From positions 9,635,501 through 9,699,500 of the forward strand of contig NC_092568.1 of the NCBI RefSeq assembly GCF_037975245.1: a stretch of DNA of 64,000 nucleotides. The letters run 5' to 3'. Source of the DNA: Apostichopus japonicus (lineage: Eukaryota; Echinodermata; Holothuroidea; Aspidochirotida; Stichopodidae). Shown one piece after another: positions 1 through 11,772 of the stretch. The first letter of the stretch is position 1; each line of letters starts with the position of its first letter. A program made the position numbers and the translations under genes. The notes beneath the pieces were generated by a model. The model was given only the letters and a program-made list of their open reading frames with translations. It was not told the DNA's origin and did not search any database.

Positions 1-80
1 AGAATGTTTTTGTTAAGTCCAAGTATTTCATTCATTATGTGTATGAAGTCATTGGCCCACTCGAATAACTTTCTACACAG

Positions 81-377
81 GAAAAATCTGTGCCCAGCGG
101 CGAAACAGGCAATCCGCTTGATGTCAGATTCCAATTTGTACCAAAGAGAGTGAAAGACCACATTCCCAAATCCATCGTTCATAGTCAGTCGGATTGGAGC
201 CCAGTCGGAGGAATAAAAGACATCGAAGAGGAAATTTTGATTCTCTCCAAGAGGTTGAGTTCTCTAGAAGCAAAGCTATTGGAACAGAGGGATGCCTTCT
301 CATGTTCGTGTACGGAAATGTTGGCATCAATCGATGGAGTGGTGTCAATTCCTCCTATCTTGTGTAACCAGAGATAG
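81..377 (+). CDS. Putative last coding exon of an unidentified coiled-coil protein (partial)
   Basis: A 98-residue reading frame opens right after an acceptor-like TTTCTACACAG at 70-80 and ends at TAG 375-377. The same frame has a stop at 66-68, which fits an exon boundary at 81. The peptide has a basic stretch (FVPKRVKDHIPKSIVHSQSD), then a charged heptad-like segment rich in E, L and K (IEEEILILSKRLSSLEAKLL) that should form a short coiled coil, then a Cys/Ser-rich tail. I do not recognise the family. No donor follows before the stop, so this would be the terminal coding exon, with 3' UTR after it; an AATAAA occurs near 1023. The upstream exons lie off the left edge. A chance open frame is possible, but composition and the acceptor favour a real exon. 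Function cannot be assigned. Confidence 0.42.
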   Translation, partial: EKSVPSGETGNPLDVRFQFVPKRVKDHIPKSIVHSQSDWSPVGGIKDIEEEILILSKRLSSLEAKLLEQRDAFSCSCTEMLASIDGVVSIPPILCNQR

Positions 378-1610
378 CAGTTTATGGGTAATTTAATGAG
401 ATTGATTTATTGCCATGGAATGTTATCCCTTTCCTCCTGTTTGTGTGGATGAAGATAGTTAGTATGGTGTCATTACAAATGCAGGCTATTTGAGTTGGGG
501 CGTTCTTATCCTTGCGTATGTCCAAAGAATGTTTGCATCAATCAGAGGGGTGCGTGGTGACCGTTCCCACTGTTAAAAGTGCACCAGGATAACTCTTTGT
601 GACCTCCAGAAGGGCCCCTGTATTTAAACGGGCATCGAGTTACTGGCTTACTGTAGGTTGCAACCCTTATTGTTATTTTTAAGAAGAAACTAAAATCCTG
701 CAACTTTATAGTATGACATTGAAGCATTTTTTTAAGATCCAACCAAGCTAACAGCTATATTAAAGGAAGTTTTTAGTGGCAGTCTTTTGGGTATATGAAA
801 ACAAAACATAATTTTTTCATCTCAACAGTCCTAGTGCAGAAATTTTTTCATCCTACGTTTCAGGAGAAGTGAAATTTTTAACCTCGAGCCAATTTAATCT
901 AATATATTTTGAACAGTGAACGATGAGCGACTGTGACATCATCGCGGCACTTCATTTCAGGGGCTGCAGGGACGCTGTCATTAGCAAGCTACACTGAAGT
1001 GAGGAAAGTTTAAATTTCTGAAAATAAAATAGCTATTTAGATGGAAATTACCCGGTGAAGTTGCAAGTTAGCAATCTTTTGGAGAGTTAAAACGTTCCAG
1101 ATTTCCCTAATTAGTTCGTCTTCATAATATGTTGTTCAGATCATATTTTTTTAATCACAGCCGTACGCTAAGGCCATGCTTAGAGAGTGAGATCTTTTGT
1201 ATTCACAGCCATACGCAAGTCTGTACACATTCCTGTGTATTGTATCGAGGCCAAGCTTAGAATGAGATCTGACCGAGTCTGACCAACGTGCCGCACTGAC
1301 GTCACGTCTCAGCGTAAGTCAGTCTTTGATTCAAATTTTCTGGCAGGACGGGCCAACGTTTCAAGCATGCTATCACAGAAACAAAAAATTCATCACAGGG
1401 GAAGGCTTGGGGCGATACCAAGACAAAAAATGGTATGATCGGAAGGACTAAATCCCATTTTTTCCACAAATAAATTCCTTTTAAGGAGTGATCAAGACGG
1501 TCATCTCGAGAAGATTCACAACCTTCTCCGTCGAGACCTTGTCATTCGGATCTAAATTCAGAGCTAAAACGTGACGGGACAACTGGAAATAAAAAACTGG
1601 AAATAAAAAA
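378..1610. other. Non-coding: possible 3' UTR and spacer
   Basis: No open frame, RNA gene or repeat is recognisable here. If 81-377 is a terminal exon, part of this is its 3' UTR; an AATAAA near 1023 is a possible polyadenylation signal. Confidence 0.4.
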
Positions 1611-1614
1611 AAAA

Positions 1615-1962
1615 GGCGGAGTGTATAGCCTAGTGGTTAACGCCGGCGTCTCCCAGTCATGAGATCCCCGTTTCGATTCCCCGCCGACAGCAATGTGTGT
1701 CGTCTGGCAAGGGTGTTGTTCAATAACAACTTCCCGACATGGACGTTAAATGGATGTGTGCCGAGAGATTGGCTTCGGTCAGCTTGCGAGTCTAAAAGCC
1801 TCCATGGCTTCTTTCGCGAGTTCCTGCTTGCAGGAAGATCACATATACATACATACATACATACATACATACATACATACATACATACATACATACACGC
1901 ATACATACATACATACATACATACATACATACATACATACATACATACATACATACATACAT
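1615..1962 (+). mobile_element. tRNA-derived SINE, family 1, with (ATAC)n tail
   Basis: The head has Pol III promoter elements: an A box (TAGCCTAGTGGTTAACG, about 1627-1643) and a B box (GTTTCGATTCC, about 1670-1680). The tRNA-unrelated body runs to about 1840 and ends in a small hairpin (CCTGCTTGCAGG) followed by an ATAC microsatellite tail. A second, inverted copy at 2932-3186 shares the head, the motif GGCTTCGGTCAGCTTGCG and the 3' hairpin, so the boundaries come from comparing the two. A short conserved 3' tail ending in a microsatellite is typical of SINEs mobilised by a partner LINE. That LINE is not in this window. Confidence 0.8.
1846..1962 (+). repeat. (ATAC)n microsatellite
   Basis: A nearly pure tetranucleotide array with one ACGC variant unit near 1896. 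It forms the 3' tail of the SINE before it. The open frames that run through it (YIHT and MYVC repeats) are artefacts. Confidence 0.95.
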
Positions 1963-2278
1963 GTACCGCAAGCTATAAAACAAGCAGTTATTTCTCTCAT
2001 TTAATTTACGCCCCAGTATAGTAGAAGAACTGCAGCCGCTACACTCGTCAAACCATGTCTTTGATGAAAGGCTCTTCATAATTACACAGGTAAATTACAC
2101 TCGGTCATGGCGGACGGAGTATCTGGAAGGGAAGGGATGATATACCTCAGTCCCTCCTAAGTCCCCCACCCCCCACCCATTCAGTTTTGGACACATTTGT
2201 TAAGAAGTTGACTTAATATTTCACATAAAATTAAGTGGCATGTTTGGTAATTCACGGTGCTATCTGCACCTGACTATG

Positions 2279-2672
2279 CAAGGGCGTAGGAACCGGGGGG
2301 CTGGGGGGCACTAGCTCCCCAGTGAAAAATATGGGGGGGCGGAAGTATCATTCCGCCCCCCCCCCCCCCCGCTCCGCAAGTCAGAAAACCCCTTTTTCAT
2401 TTCCAAATGAGAAAAAAATCTCATTTGGAGCACCAAATTGCATTTTAGGCCAGGTGAAAATGCAAAATTCTTTACAAAATGGAGTGGGAGTTGAAGTGTG
2501 CTATATTGCACCAAATTGCATCTGAGGCCACCTGGAAATGCAAAAAAATTCCAAAGGGGAGGGGGACACCCCCTCCCCTCAGAAAATTTTGGGTGACATA
2601 AGCCTTTCTAAGTACCACCATTTTGCATGTAGGCATCACCAGGATTTCAAAAAAATTCAATTATACCCCTCC
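2279..2672 (+). mobile_element. 8-bp-TSD MITE, family A (3'-truncated variant)
   Basis: Starts with CAAGGGCGTAGGAACC and matches the complete family A copies at 22024-22397 and 54577-54944 through the poly-C tract, the TCATTTCCAAATGAGA hairpin and two GCACCAAATTGCAT motifs. After the GGGGACACCCCCTCCCC block it carries about 90 bp absent from the other two copies, then stops near 2672 without the expected TTCCTACGCCACTG end. No target duplication can be shown. It is non-coding; open frames across it are shadows. Confidence 0.75.
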
Positions 2673-2931
2673 CCCAGGACTCTCAAGAGTTGAGAGCTAT
2701 GCATACATATCCTTGTTATGATATATTTATGCATATTTATTATATGTGTTGAATTGCATGCTTGGCTTGGAGGTCCTCCCTTAGCATTAGTAATATACAT
2801 ATGAGCAAAGTTGTCAGTGAAGCTGAAATCTCATTGGATATCAGAAGGATATCACAGTAAACTCCAGCAAGTGGATAATTAAAGAAAGTAATAACCGACA
2901 AACCGACATGGTTCTTCGCAATAAAGTCATT

Positions 2932-3186
2932 ATGTATGTATATGTATGTATGTATATTAGATCCTCCTGCAAGCAGGAACTCGCGAAGAAGCCGCATTGG
3001 CTTATCAAAGCCGCAAGCTGACCGAAGTCAGTCTCTTACATTCATATTTAACGTCCATGATTATGAATTGTTAATTGTCAACAACTCTGTAACTGGACGA
3101 CATACATTAATCTGGGAGTGACTCGAACTGGGGACCTTATGATTGAAAGGCACCGGCGTTAACCACTGAGCTAACACTCCATTAAA
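2932..3186 (-). mobile_element. tRNA-derived SINE, family 1, inverted copy
   Basis: Reverse complement of the family at 1615-1962. On the - strand the head (TTAGCTCAGTGGTTAACG, then the B box AGTTCGAGTCAC) begins near 3186. The body contains GACTTCGGTCAGCTTGCGG and the 3' hairpin CCTGCTTGCAGG, and a short TATG/CATA tail ends near 2932. With the first copy it forms an inverted pair about 1 kb apart. Confidence 0.78.
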
Positions 3187-6100
3187 TCAGCTTTTTACAC
3201 TTTTTTACAAAAACAGAATTAATGTAATGAACCATATGTCTCAATCTTTTCTTAATAGTGTCTTTCACAAAACTTGTTTTTTTTCTATCCTTTTTGTAAT
3301 TTTTTTTTTTTTTTGTGGCTATTTTAAGACGAACATTCCAACTTTCTCTGTTTCCTGCACATAAAATCAATATCAAAGAACTCTGAAAAAATAGGCATTG
3401 TGATTATTTCTGTCTCAAAGTCTTCAGAAGTACATTTAATTTTAACATCTCACTTGTGCCATTCAGATCCATTGCCCACTCCCACACCGTACAAACAGAG
3501 ACGAGGAAGAGCTTTTGCTTTGGCAGTGAAAATTGTGAAAATATATTCACAGTGTATAAACAATGTCATGTAGAGCTCTCATTCATTAATGACAATTATT
3601 AATGGAATGGTTTCAAAAGTGGCAGAGCTGATTTGCTAGAGCTAAAATTGATTAAAAGACAATGACCTTTTATTCATACATCTATGTGACTATATTCCAC
3701 ATCGGAAGACTATTCTCTCTGGATGCTGAAACATCTTGGAATAACAACTCTATTATGTAAAATCCTTCCCAGTAAATGACACGGTTCATACCCACAATGG
3801 AGTGCTACAAATAATGAGCTGTCTATCTCAGACCTTTTCTGGTTCTCACTTAATTCTTGGACAAATTCACCTTACTTGCTCCACATTAGTCGATAGTTAT
3901 GTAGAATTGTGAGCAAAATTGTATGGCAAGGAATCACAAAGCCGAGTGGCTTCCTGGTTATATATGGTATCATCCGCCTCGTGACGTCATCAATGAAGTA
4001 TCGGTAGCCCCCCCCCACGCTTCTCAAGCCAGCATAATTATCGATAACGGACCCATATAAATTGTACATAGGAACTGTATTGTCTATGTAACGAGCCCCT
4101 GATAACACATATGTGTACCGTATATTCTCAAATCGTTGTAACGCGCATTTTGTGGACAGATGAAACGATTGCGCAGCAGTGTATATATTTACAAAGGTAC
4201 ACAACACGCTCTAAACGGAACAAAGTTGATCCTATATGGACGGCGGCCATGTTTCTTTGCACTTTCATTCCGTATTTTGGTACAATATGTTCCAATGGCA
4301 GTCTTCATCAATCATTCATTATGCTTCCATGTGTGTTGATAATCAATAACGTGTGCATTACAGCTGGCCTTTATTTGCCACTGTAGATAACTGTGTCGGC
4401 TTGTGATATACTTAGGGCAGCCTGACAGAATTCAAGGAAGGCTACTCACAGTGCGCACACGTAAGATGCGCAGGAATAATTCTTATTATTATCCACCCAA
4501 ATGCAGTGTGGGGGTCGGGTGGGGTAATCCCCACCAGGGAAAATACCCCACCAGGGAAGATGCCCTGATGATTTAAGAAATATATTTCTTCATGAGATGA
4601 TTATGATTGCGTTTATTCTTGCCTTGAACAACTGTTCTCTGTTTCCACCGACCAGCCGTGCAGGGGGATCAAAACAGAGGATATGCTCTACTTTCCGGAG
4701 GGCTGTCTCCTCTCCCACTTCCTCGTGAGCTCCCTGGAGCGTTTTCTATCAAAACAGGCAGTTTGCCACCATGTCAGGGGCTCAAAACAGGTGTTAGGCA
4801 CATGTTCTTACCGGACGGGGTCTCCCCTCTCTGAACTCCCCTGCAGGGCGCTTTCAAATGCTATAGCTTACAGAAAACAAAATCATTCAAGAGGTTGGAT
4901 GGATATATGATGGTAGTGTGTACTGGACATATTACCGGATAATGAGGACCCTGAAATATTAAGTATTATAATGAAAATAAATTCTATTAGGAGCCTTCAT
5001 GGTATATTTCGTTGCATCATTTATCAACTTAAAAGTGCTGTCAGTTTGAAGTGAACATTTTCGAAAGATGAAATAAAAAACATCGTATACTGAAGTTTTA
5101 ATTTGAAAGCAGAACGTGAGGCTAAGAGCTTTATGAGTTGCTAATTCTGTAGGGTAATGTGTTGAGTTACATTTTGGACAACAACCTTTTAGTTGGGACA
5201 TTGGGAGGCATTTCGCCACTATCGTTATACTCGCATGCTGAGTGTGCAGTAACATGACCAGTTCAATTCAGTCCTATATAACAGTCTGTCGAGGATGAGC
5301 CTACGCCAGGGGTAAAAGGGTCAGAGAATAAGGGTTGGGGCTCAGAGTGGCGGATGGGTCGCACCATTTTAATAGCTAGTTATTAACCGTATATAGTTCA
5401 GTATAAAGGCAATAGAATGTTTTGTCAACCAATCTTTATTTTATTATCTCTTCACTATACATATAATGAGTCTGATTCCGTCGTTGTAATTAACTTTTAT
5501 GTTATTGACGTTAATACAGTGATTTATTTGATTTCCCTTTCTTTGACGCCCAGCTGCCTGCAGTGATAACGACGTTATCATCTCTGTTGCTTGTTATATA
5601 TCTTGGGTCGAACAACCTTTAAAGGGGCTAAGCAATGAATCCCAGCCAAGCAATTAATGTTAGACGCCCTCTATTCGGCATCACCAACAAACTCTTCGTT
5701 TTCAAGTGCACCTGACGTTATCAACGATGACGTTTTTTTTTTAAATATCACTAATCATCAAATCATTTAAAGATTCTGAAAATTCCACTCACCCCTCCCC
5801 CCCCCCCCCTTTTTGCCGTTTTTCCCCTTTTCATTTCTTTCTTCTATCAGAGGTTCACAAGCTGTTATAACGTCAGGGATGCACTGAGAGTCTGTCCAGG
5901 CGTCGTTTTTCGAAGCAAGAATATTTAGGTGAATTTCTCGTACCATTTAATAACCTGATCGCAGTACAGCTGATATTTCTTTCACTTGCTAGACAACACT
6001 GGGGCTCCTGTTTCCGTTCTTCAGGGTTGACGCTGCTATGGAACGCTTAAACGGACAATGTTCAATAACTTTGTGTCACATAATGAGGGGGAAAAAATAC

Positions 6101-7240
6101 AAGTCATTATGTAAGGGTTCCTTTTACGCAGCATAATGACCACGGCTTGAATTTATATTGGGCAGTAGCTGTCAGCTGTGACAGAGAGGTCGCCATTTCG
6201 GACAAAAATCATATTGTCTTTATTATATGCAGTTGTTACTGCCGCATAATGACTGGACGTTCTGAGTTACGTAATACTGGTATTTACACTTGCTAAAATG
6301 AGCTTGACAAGCTGGTTAGGATGGTGAACTGTATAGCCGTCATCAGTGTAAATGAGTTTGCACGGTGAGTGTTTTGTATGTACCTATAACCTTAAATGGG
6401 GCGCACAACGGGGGACGAGGGGTGGGGCATTACCCTCCACCTCCATCGTTGCATGGTCGGAGATATCTGATATATGATCCCGGAGCACAAGGGGCACTGA
6501 GGCGTGGATCCACGGCTTGGAATGCTCACTGTCGTTCATGAACCTTAAACAACAAAACTTCAAAAGTAGTTATTGACACAACATTGCATTTAGACTTAAT
6601 GATATATGTAAGTTTTAGTTTAAGTATGCCTTAGAATGCACCACTAAACCCCAAGACCCCAGGCACTGGGTGTCGGCTACACCAACCCCAAGGCCACACG
6701 CCTCTTTTATTAAATCCTGGATCCATCTCTGGCCCAATTGCCCAAAGATTTATGCGCTAAATCAGTCCTTCCCACCTTTGAAATCATGTGCACATTGCTG
6801 GTGTACTCGGGGCTTCGGGAAAGTTAGCAAAAGCTAGTGGAAGGGCTAGTAGACCCGCTAATTCCTACCGGGGCTCATATCAAAATGAGCTATTCTCGCA
6901 TTTATAAACTTGTATATATAATTATTTCAATTTTGGTTTCAACACTAAAAACCTGCATACAAATATTCAATAAAAAAAAACGTGTAGGTCACGTACACCA
7001 AAATTATTTGAATTGACTAACAATGTTTTTGTTTTTGTTTGTTATCCATTGCAAGTTCATCGGGCAATAGAAAAACATTTTGCCAACTGACATGTCCTAC
7101 CTATCATGGTATGCCCGTCGATCTTTGGGCTATTAAGCACTTGTAAGTTTCCATTACATGACTGTTCACAAATTGCAGCAGAACGGCGGTATTGGTTTAC
7201 CATGTTTTCCTTTCAGTGAGGCTTTCACCTAGCCTTAGTA
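3187..7240. other. Non-coding spacer, nothing identified
   Basis: AT-rich DNA with scattered poly-C and poly-G tracts (for example 5790-5810). Near 4530-4560 there is a short tandem CCCCACCAGGGAA motif. I see no supported exon, RNA gene or bounded element. Open frames up to 111 codons here lack splice context and recognisable sequence. Confidence 0.4.
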
Positions 7241-8015
7241 CAAGGGCGGCGGAAGCACTTTTCATCCGGGGGGGGGGGGGGCACCAACGTCGAAGGGCAC
7301 TTTGCAGAAAGTCGATTGGACTGATGCAGCCTGATATTTAGTATACCCTTTATATCTCTTATTGTATTATCTTATTTGCGTATACACATCACTCCATCAA
7401 TGCCACCCCCCCCCCCCCCCCTCAAGGAAACAATGCATACTAGCACTGCAATATCTATTGTGCAAATTGGGAAACAAGGAAAAAGACAAAATGAGGTGAA
7501 ATCATTATAAAGTCCAATTCCCTGCACACGCGATCGATACATGCATGAAAGCAAATGAAATATGTCAAAATACTGAAAGAAAAATAATTTTCTATGTGTT
7601 TTTCAATGGTTAAACTGATATTATTATGATATCATTATTATAGTAAAGACTTTCCCAATAATTCTAACCAATTTGGAAGGGTTATAACACAGCAAATGAT
7701 TGTATGTTATTGGCATGCGATGTAATAACCAACGCATGCCTATATGATATGCACATTAACATGTTGAACGCGCGCATAGCGCGCGAAAAAATTTTGGTAA
7801 TATTTTTCGGGCAAGTCGTTACAGCTCCCCAAATCAAATTGGGCTCCTACGCCTGTGGTAGTAAACATTTGAAACTTCCCGAAATATTTCTTTCGACGTG
7901 GGTTTTCGCTTTGTAAACTCTTTTTTTATGAACAAATTTTTATGTAGAAAAAGGGCACATTTTTAACCGGAGGAAAAGTGGGGGGGCACGTGCCCCCTGT
8001 GCCCCCTCGGTTCCT
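7241..8015 (+). mobile_element. 8-bp-TSD MITE, family C, interrupted and 3'-truncated
   Basis: The left end CAAGGGCGGCGGAAGCACTTTTCA and the following roughly 280 bp match the complete copy at 26097-26747. The right part (GGCACATTTTTAACC..GGAGGAAAAGTGGGGG..GGCACGTGCCCC) matches its right end up to CGGTTCC near 8015, where the expected CCGCCGCCCTTG terminus is lost. Between them lies a fragment of another family (7575-7849). No target duplication is recoverable. Confidence 0.65.
7575..7849 (+). mobile_element. Fragment of MITE family B inside a family C copy
   Basis: Matches the right third of 34570-35695: TTTTTCAATGGTTAAAC, GGAAGGGTTATAACAC, the GC hairpin around CGCGCGCATAGCGCGCG followed by AAAAATTTTGG, TTTTTCGGGCAAGTCGTTACAG, and the terminus GGCTCCTACGCCTGTG. 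The left end is missing, so it is a 5'-deleted copy or a deletion product of a nested insertion. Confidence 0.6.
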
Positions 8016-8417
8016 GGACTCCTTTTAGGCGGAGTGGTCTCCCAATTTGGCCAAGGAATTGATAAACTCCTGTTACAACGATTATATTCGCAATGTGAAA
8101 CATTCTCGAGAAACAACAAGACGAAGACACACAGATAAAGTTTTGCTCCCTTCACCTTTATTTTCTATGTTTTCAGTTTCATTGAGCCTTACACCCAACG
8201 AAATATTGAAAATTGATAAAATAAAATAATAATTGGCTTATTGGATTTCCGTTGCCGTTTATTGTCGTCTTGTAGTTGTACCCCTCATCACCTCATCCTT
8301 AAAAATATTTGAAATCGGAATTGCTATACATAATGACCCCCTCTGACGAATCTATCTACGAAAAACTGGAAGACACGTCCTAGAGATTAATCCATCGCTA
8401 CGTCACCTGCAAGAAAA

Positions 8418-9115
<698 letters not shown>

Positions 9116-11440
9116 ACACGCCCTACATGACATATATACATAGACCTGATATATATTCCTGATGTATACATACTTATAAGTATATGAAGGACTCACCTAG
9201 CAGACACACCGGGAGTTTACCTCCGACGGGTCATGTCAGGTTCTGTCATGTGGTTTATCCGTTTGTTCACTAGGTTCACTACTTGATTCACTACTTGGTT
9301 CGCTCCTCTTCCCCACGACGCCGTCATCCTAAATGTGAGGGGGTTGTGTGTGTGTGGGGGGGGGGGATGAGCAAACGCTGTTTAGTAAACTTATTCTTTT
9401 AATGCCAACTAACACATTAATAATGAGAGAACATTTCTTCACTAACATGGGCAGGATTGACGAGAGTGGATCAAAGGGGAGGGGGGGGGGGGGGTTGTAC
9501 AGACCTGGGCATATATATCACTTAGGGGGATCGGGAACTGATGGGATGAAGAATAGCGTGTTCTTATTTTCATAATATACATGACTTAAAAAAGACGATG
9601 AACACTTCAAGAAAGTGGCCCGATGACATAATTAATGATGTCCCTGCTTATATAGCGAAAAGACGAATTTACAGCCCTCCCCCCCCCCTCCCATCCCCTT
9701 CCCTTACAGAAATTATATTGAAACCTTCCATATAATTGAACTTTACATTCATCAAGTGGTAATTTTATATAAATCTATAGAATATCTATAAATGATCACC
9801 CCCCCCAACCCCTCAACCCCCAAAAGGGTAGAAATAAGTAGAAAATTATTAGTACTCAAGCGATTATGAATTATTATAAATTAGTTACTACTATATCCAG
9901 GAGTATGCAGCGCCGTTTATTACCGTAAGCCTTTAAAGAGATATTCCGCGGTGGCTTGAAGTTAATTGTTCAACAAGAAGGGGGTGGCCCTGTGGTCGTT
10001 TGAATCTTACCCCTCGTGAAGAGGGACTGGCTTTATCGCAAGAAAAAAAAATGCTTAGATGCGAAATGGCGCATACTGGGGCATATTTAAGCTATAAAAT
10101 AATTCAATAATTTGGCCACGCAAGGTTGTGCGTGTACACCCCACCCGTATCGCAAATTTAATTCTTCCCCGGCTGAAAGTAAAAAATATAAAAGAATAAA
10201 CGATTTTCCTCCAGACAATGATAGGTAGTGGCAATCTCCTGCCCTGCCCCTCTACCCCCACCCCACGCCGATTGTAGCACGCCACTGTGCAAAATTATTT
10301 ATTGCTGTTACGACAAGGAATTATTCAAATTTTCGACTATTTCATCTAAAATTCCACGATATTCTGAACGTTACGACTTTGGGTGTCAAATTTTTGATTT
10401 CTTATCCCCCAAAGTTCAACTACTTTATCTAAACATAACAAATGCATGTTTTCCGTTGCATTTTCCTCAAAATTTGTACTTCTATCTAGCTATTTCGAAT
10501 GATATAGATTTTGTATGTTGTGTTGCGAAATATGGAAATCGTTATCTCGAAATTTATCTATTTAAAATCAGAAAAAAATCTATTTTCTTTTTAATTTCCG
10601 CTTTTTATTGAAATTGAGATTTTTTATGACAATATTTCCACATAAATTGTACAATTTTACAGTGGTTTTGTATTTTCACTTCAAAATTCGAAGGATTATG
10701 AGGTACATATAGAACGCAAATTTGATCATTTGAATGCCTGGTACTCATGATGAGTTGGAACATTCTTCTCTCACCCAACTTTTTTCAAAGTGTGTTGGGA
10801 GGAGAGGGGAGGTGCTGGCCCTGTTCCTACACCTATCTTGTTATTAAATCTCTTTCCGGCAATTATTTAAGAAAACACAATTTAGCTCGCAAGTAGAGAC
10901 TTTGCGTTCTGCTACCTTTTTTTTTGCGTCCGTAGTAAAACTTATAGGTTGAAGGTTTACAGCCCTGTATCAATAAGACTAGGCCTATACGACTTTACAA
11001 CGGCTAGCCCCTTTATGTAGGCTTGTCACGCGCACATTATAACCTGTACAAACCCAAGACTGCATCATTCATTCTCTCATACGGGTGCGCTGCATCTGGG
11101 GGAAATTCCCTTTGTGTGCAGTCACAGACCGGCGCTTGCAACTCGGTAGTTACAAATTACCTCACAAGGCCTCTATTTATACACATGTATGTGTGAAGAC
11201 TGAAGAGATGCCATGGAGATTTAGTGCCTCGCCCAGGGACATGACATCAAGTTTAAGTCCATTGCTTTTACATTTGACATACCACGCTCAACGACTCGTC
11301 ACAACTTAACCTTCATTTGGTGAAAGTATATATAGATACAGCTGATTGACAATGTTTGCCTAATTTTGCAGTCTTCTTGTTATTATTGTTCGCTAAAATT
11401 TGGTGACCAGACATGAAAAGCCGCCGCTTTAAAAAATAAG
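9116..11440. other. Non-coding spacer with G/C homopolymer tracts
   Basis: No supported gene. It contains poly-G or poly-C runs (9357-9367, 9480-9494, 9677-9690). A solitary CGCCACTG near 10277-10284 resembles the right terminus of the 8-bp-TSD elements, but no left partner or duplication is visible. The 127-codon frame near 10228-10611 is AT-rich and unrecognisable. Confidence 0.4.
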
Positions 11441-11481
11441 GGGGGGGGGGTAAAAGTAACAGTAAAAAACAAACAACTTAC

Positions 11482-11592
11482 TACTTTAACTTCTTGAAAC
11501 TCGGCTTCGAACTGCCCCGCTTCGACTTCGATCACCAAATTCGCACTGATAGCCAGAAGCGCCACGAGCGTCACGATCAGGTACTTGTTCAT
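11482..11592 (-). CDS. First exon of a small secreted peptide or protein (signal peptide)
   Basis: On the - strand, ATG at 11592-11590 opens a 37-codon exon. It begins MNKYLIVTLVALLAISANLV, a basic start followed by a long hydrophobic core, and a signal peptidase site is plausible after VEA (residues 23-25). The mature part starts GQFEAEFQEVK, which is acidic. The exon ends at a consensus GTAAGT donor (11481-11476). A TATATAAG box at 11660-11653 lies about 60 bp upstream, so transcription should start near 11625. This favours the Met at 11592 over the in-frame Met at 11625. Such short TATA-driven exons are common for secreted effector or neuropeptide precursors, but I cannot name the family. 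The downstream exons should lie below 11440; none is recognised. The context is seen; function is unknown. Confidence 0.5.
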
Positions 11593-11652
11593 TTTGTTGA
11601 ATTGTCTGAAACTATTCTTCTGCAAATGGGATATAGGCTATCGCTCTGTGGT

Positions 11653-11660
11653 CTTATATA
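11653..11660 (-). promoter_or_regulatory. TATA box for the secreted-peptide exon
   Basis: TATATAAG on the - strand, about 60 bp before the ATG at 11592, which would leave roughly 30 nt of 5' UTR. The site and spacing are seen; promoter activity is inferred. Confidence 0.5.
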
Positions 11661-11736
11661 CAGCTTTACTGAGCCTGAACGACGGCGTGAGTGAATACCG
11701 GGGTACTTGTTTCGAAATGTCAGTGGGTGCACGTGC

Positions 11737-11772
11737 ATCATCATCATCATCATCGTCGTCATCATCATCATT
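11737..11772 (+). repeat. (ATC)n microsatellite
   Basis: Short trinucleotide array of CATCAT with CGTCGT variants, just upstream of the secreted-peptide promoter. Confidence 0.85.

Noticed and set aside
10260-10284. CGCCACTG, a possible transposon right end
   Set aside because: No left partner or duplicated TGCAAAAT flank was found upstream.
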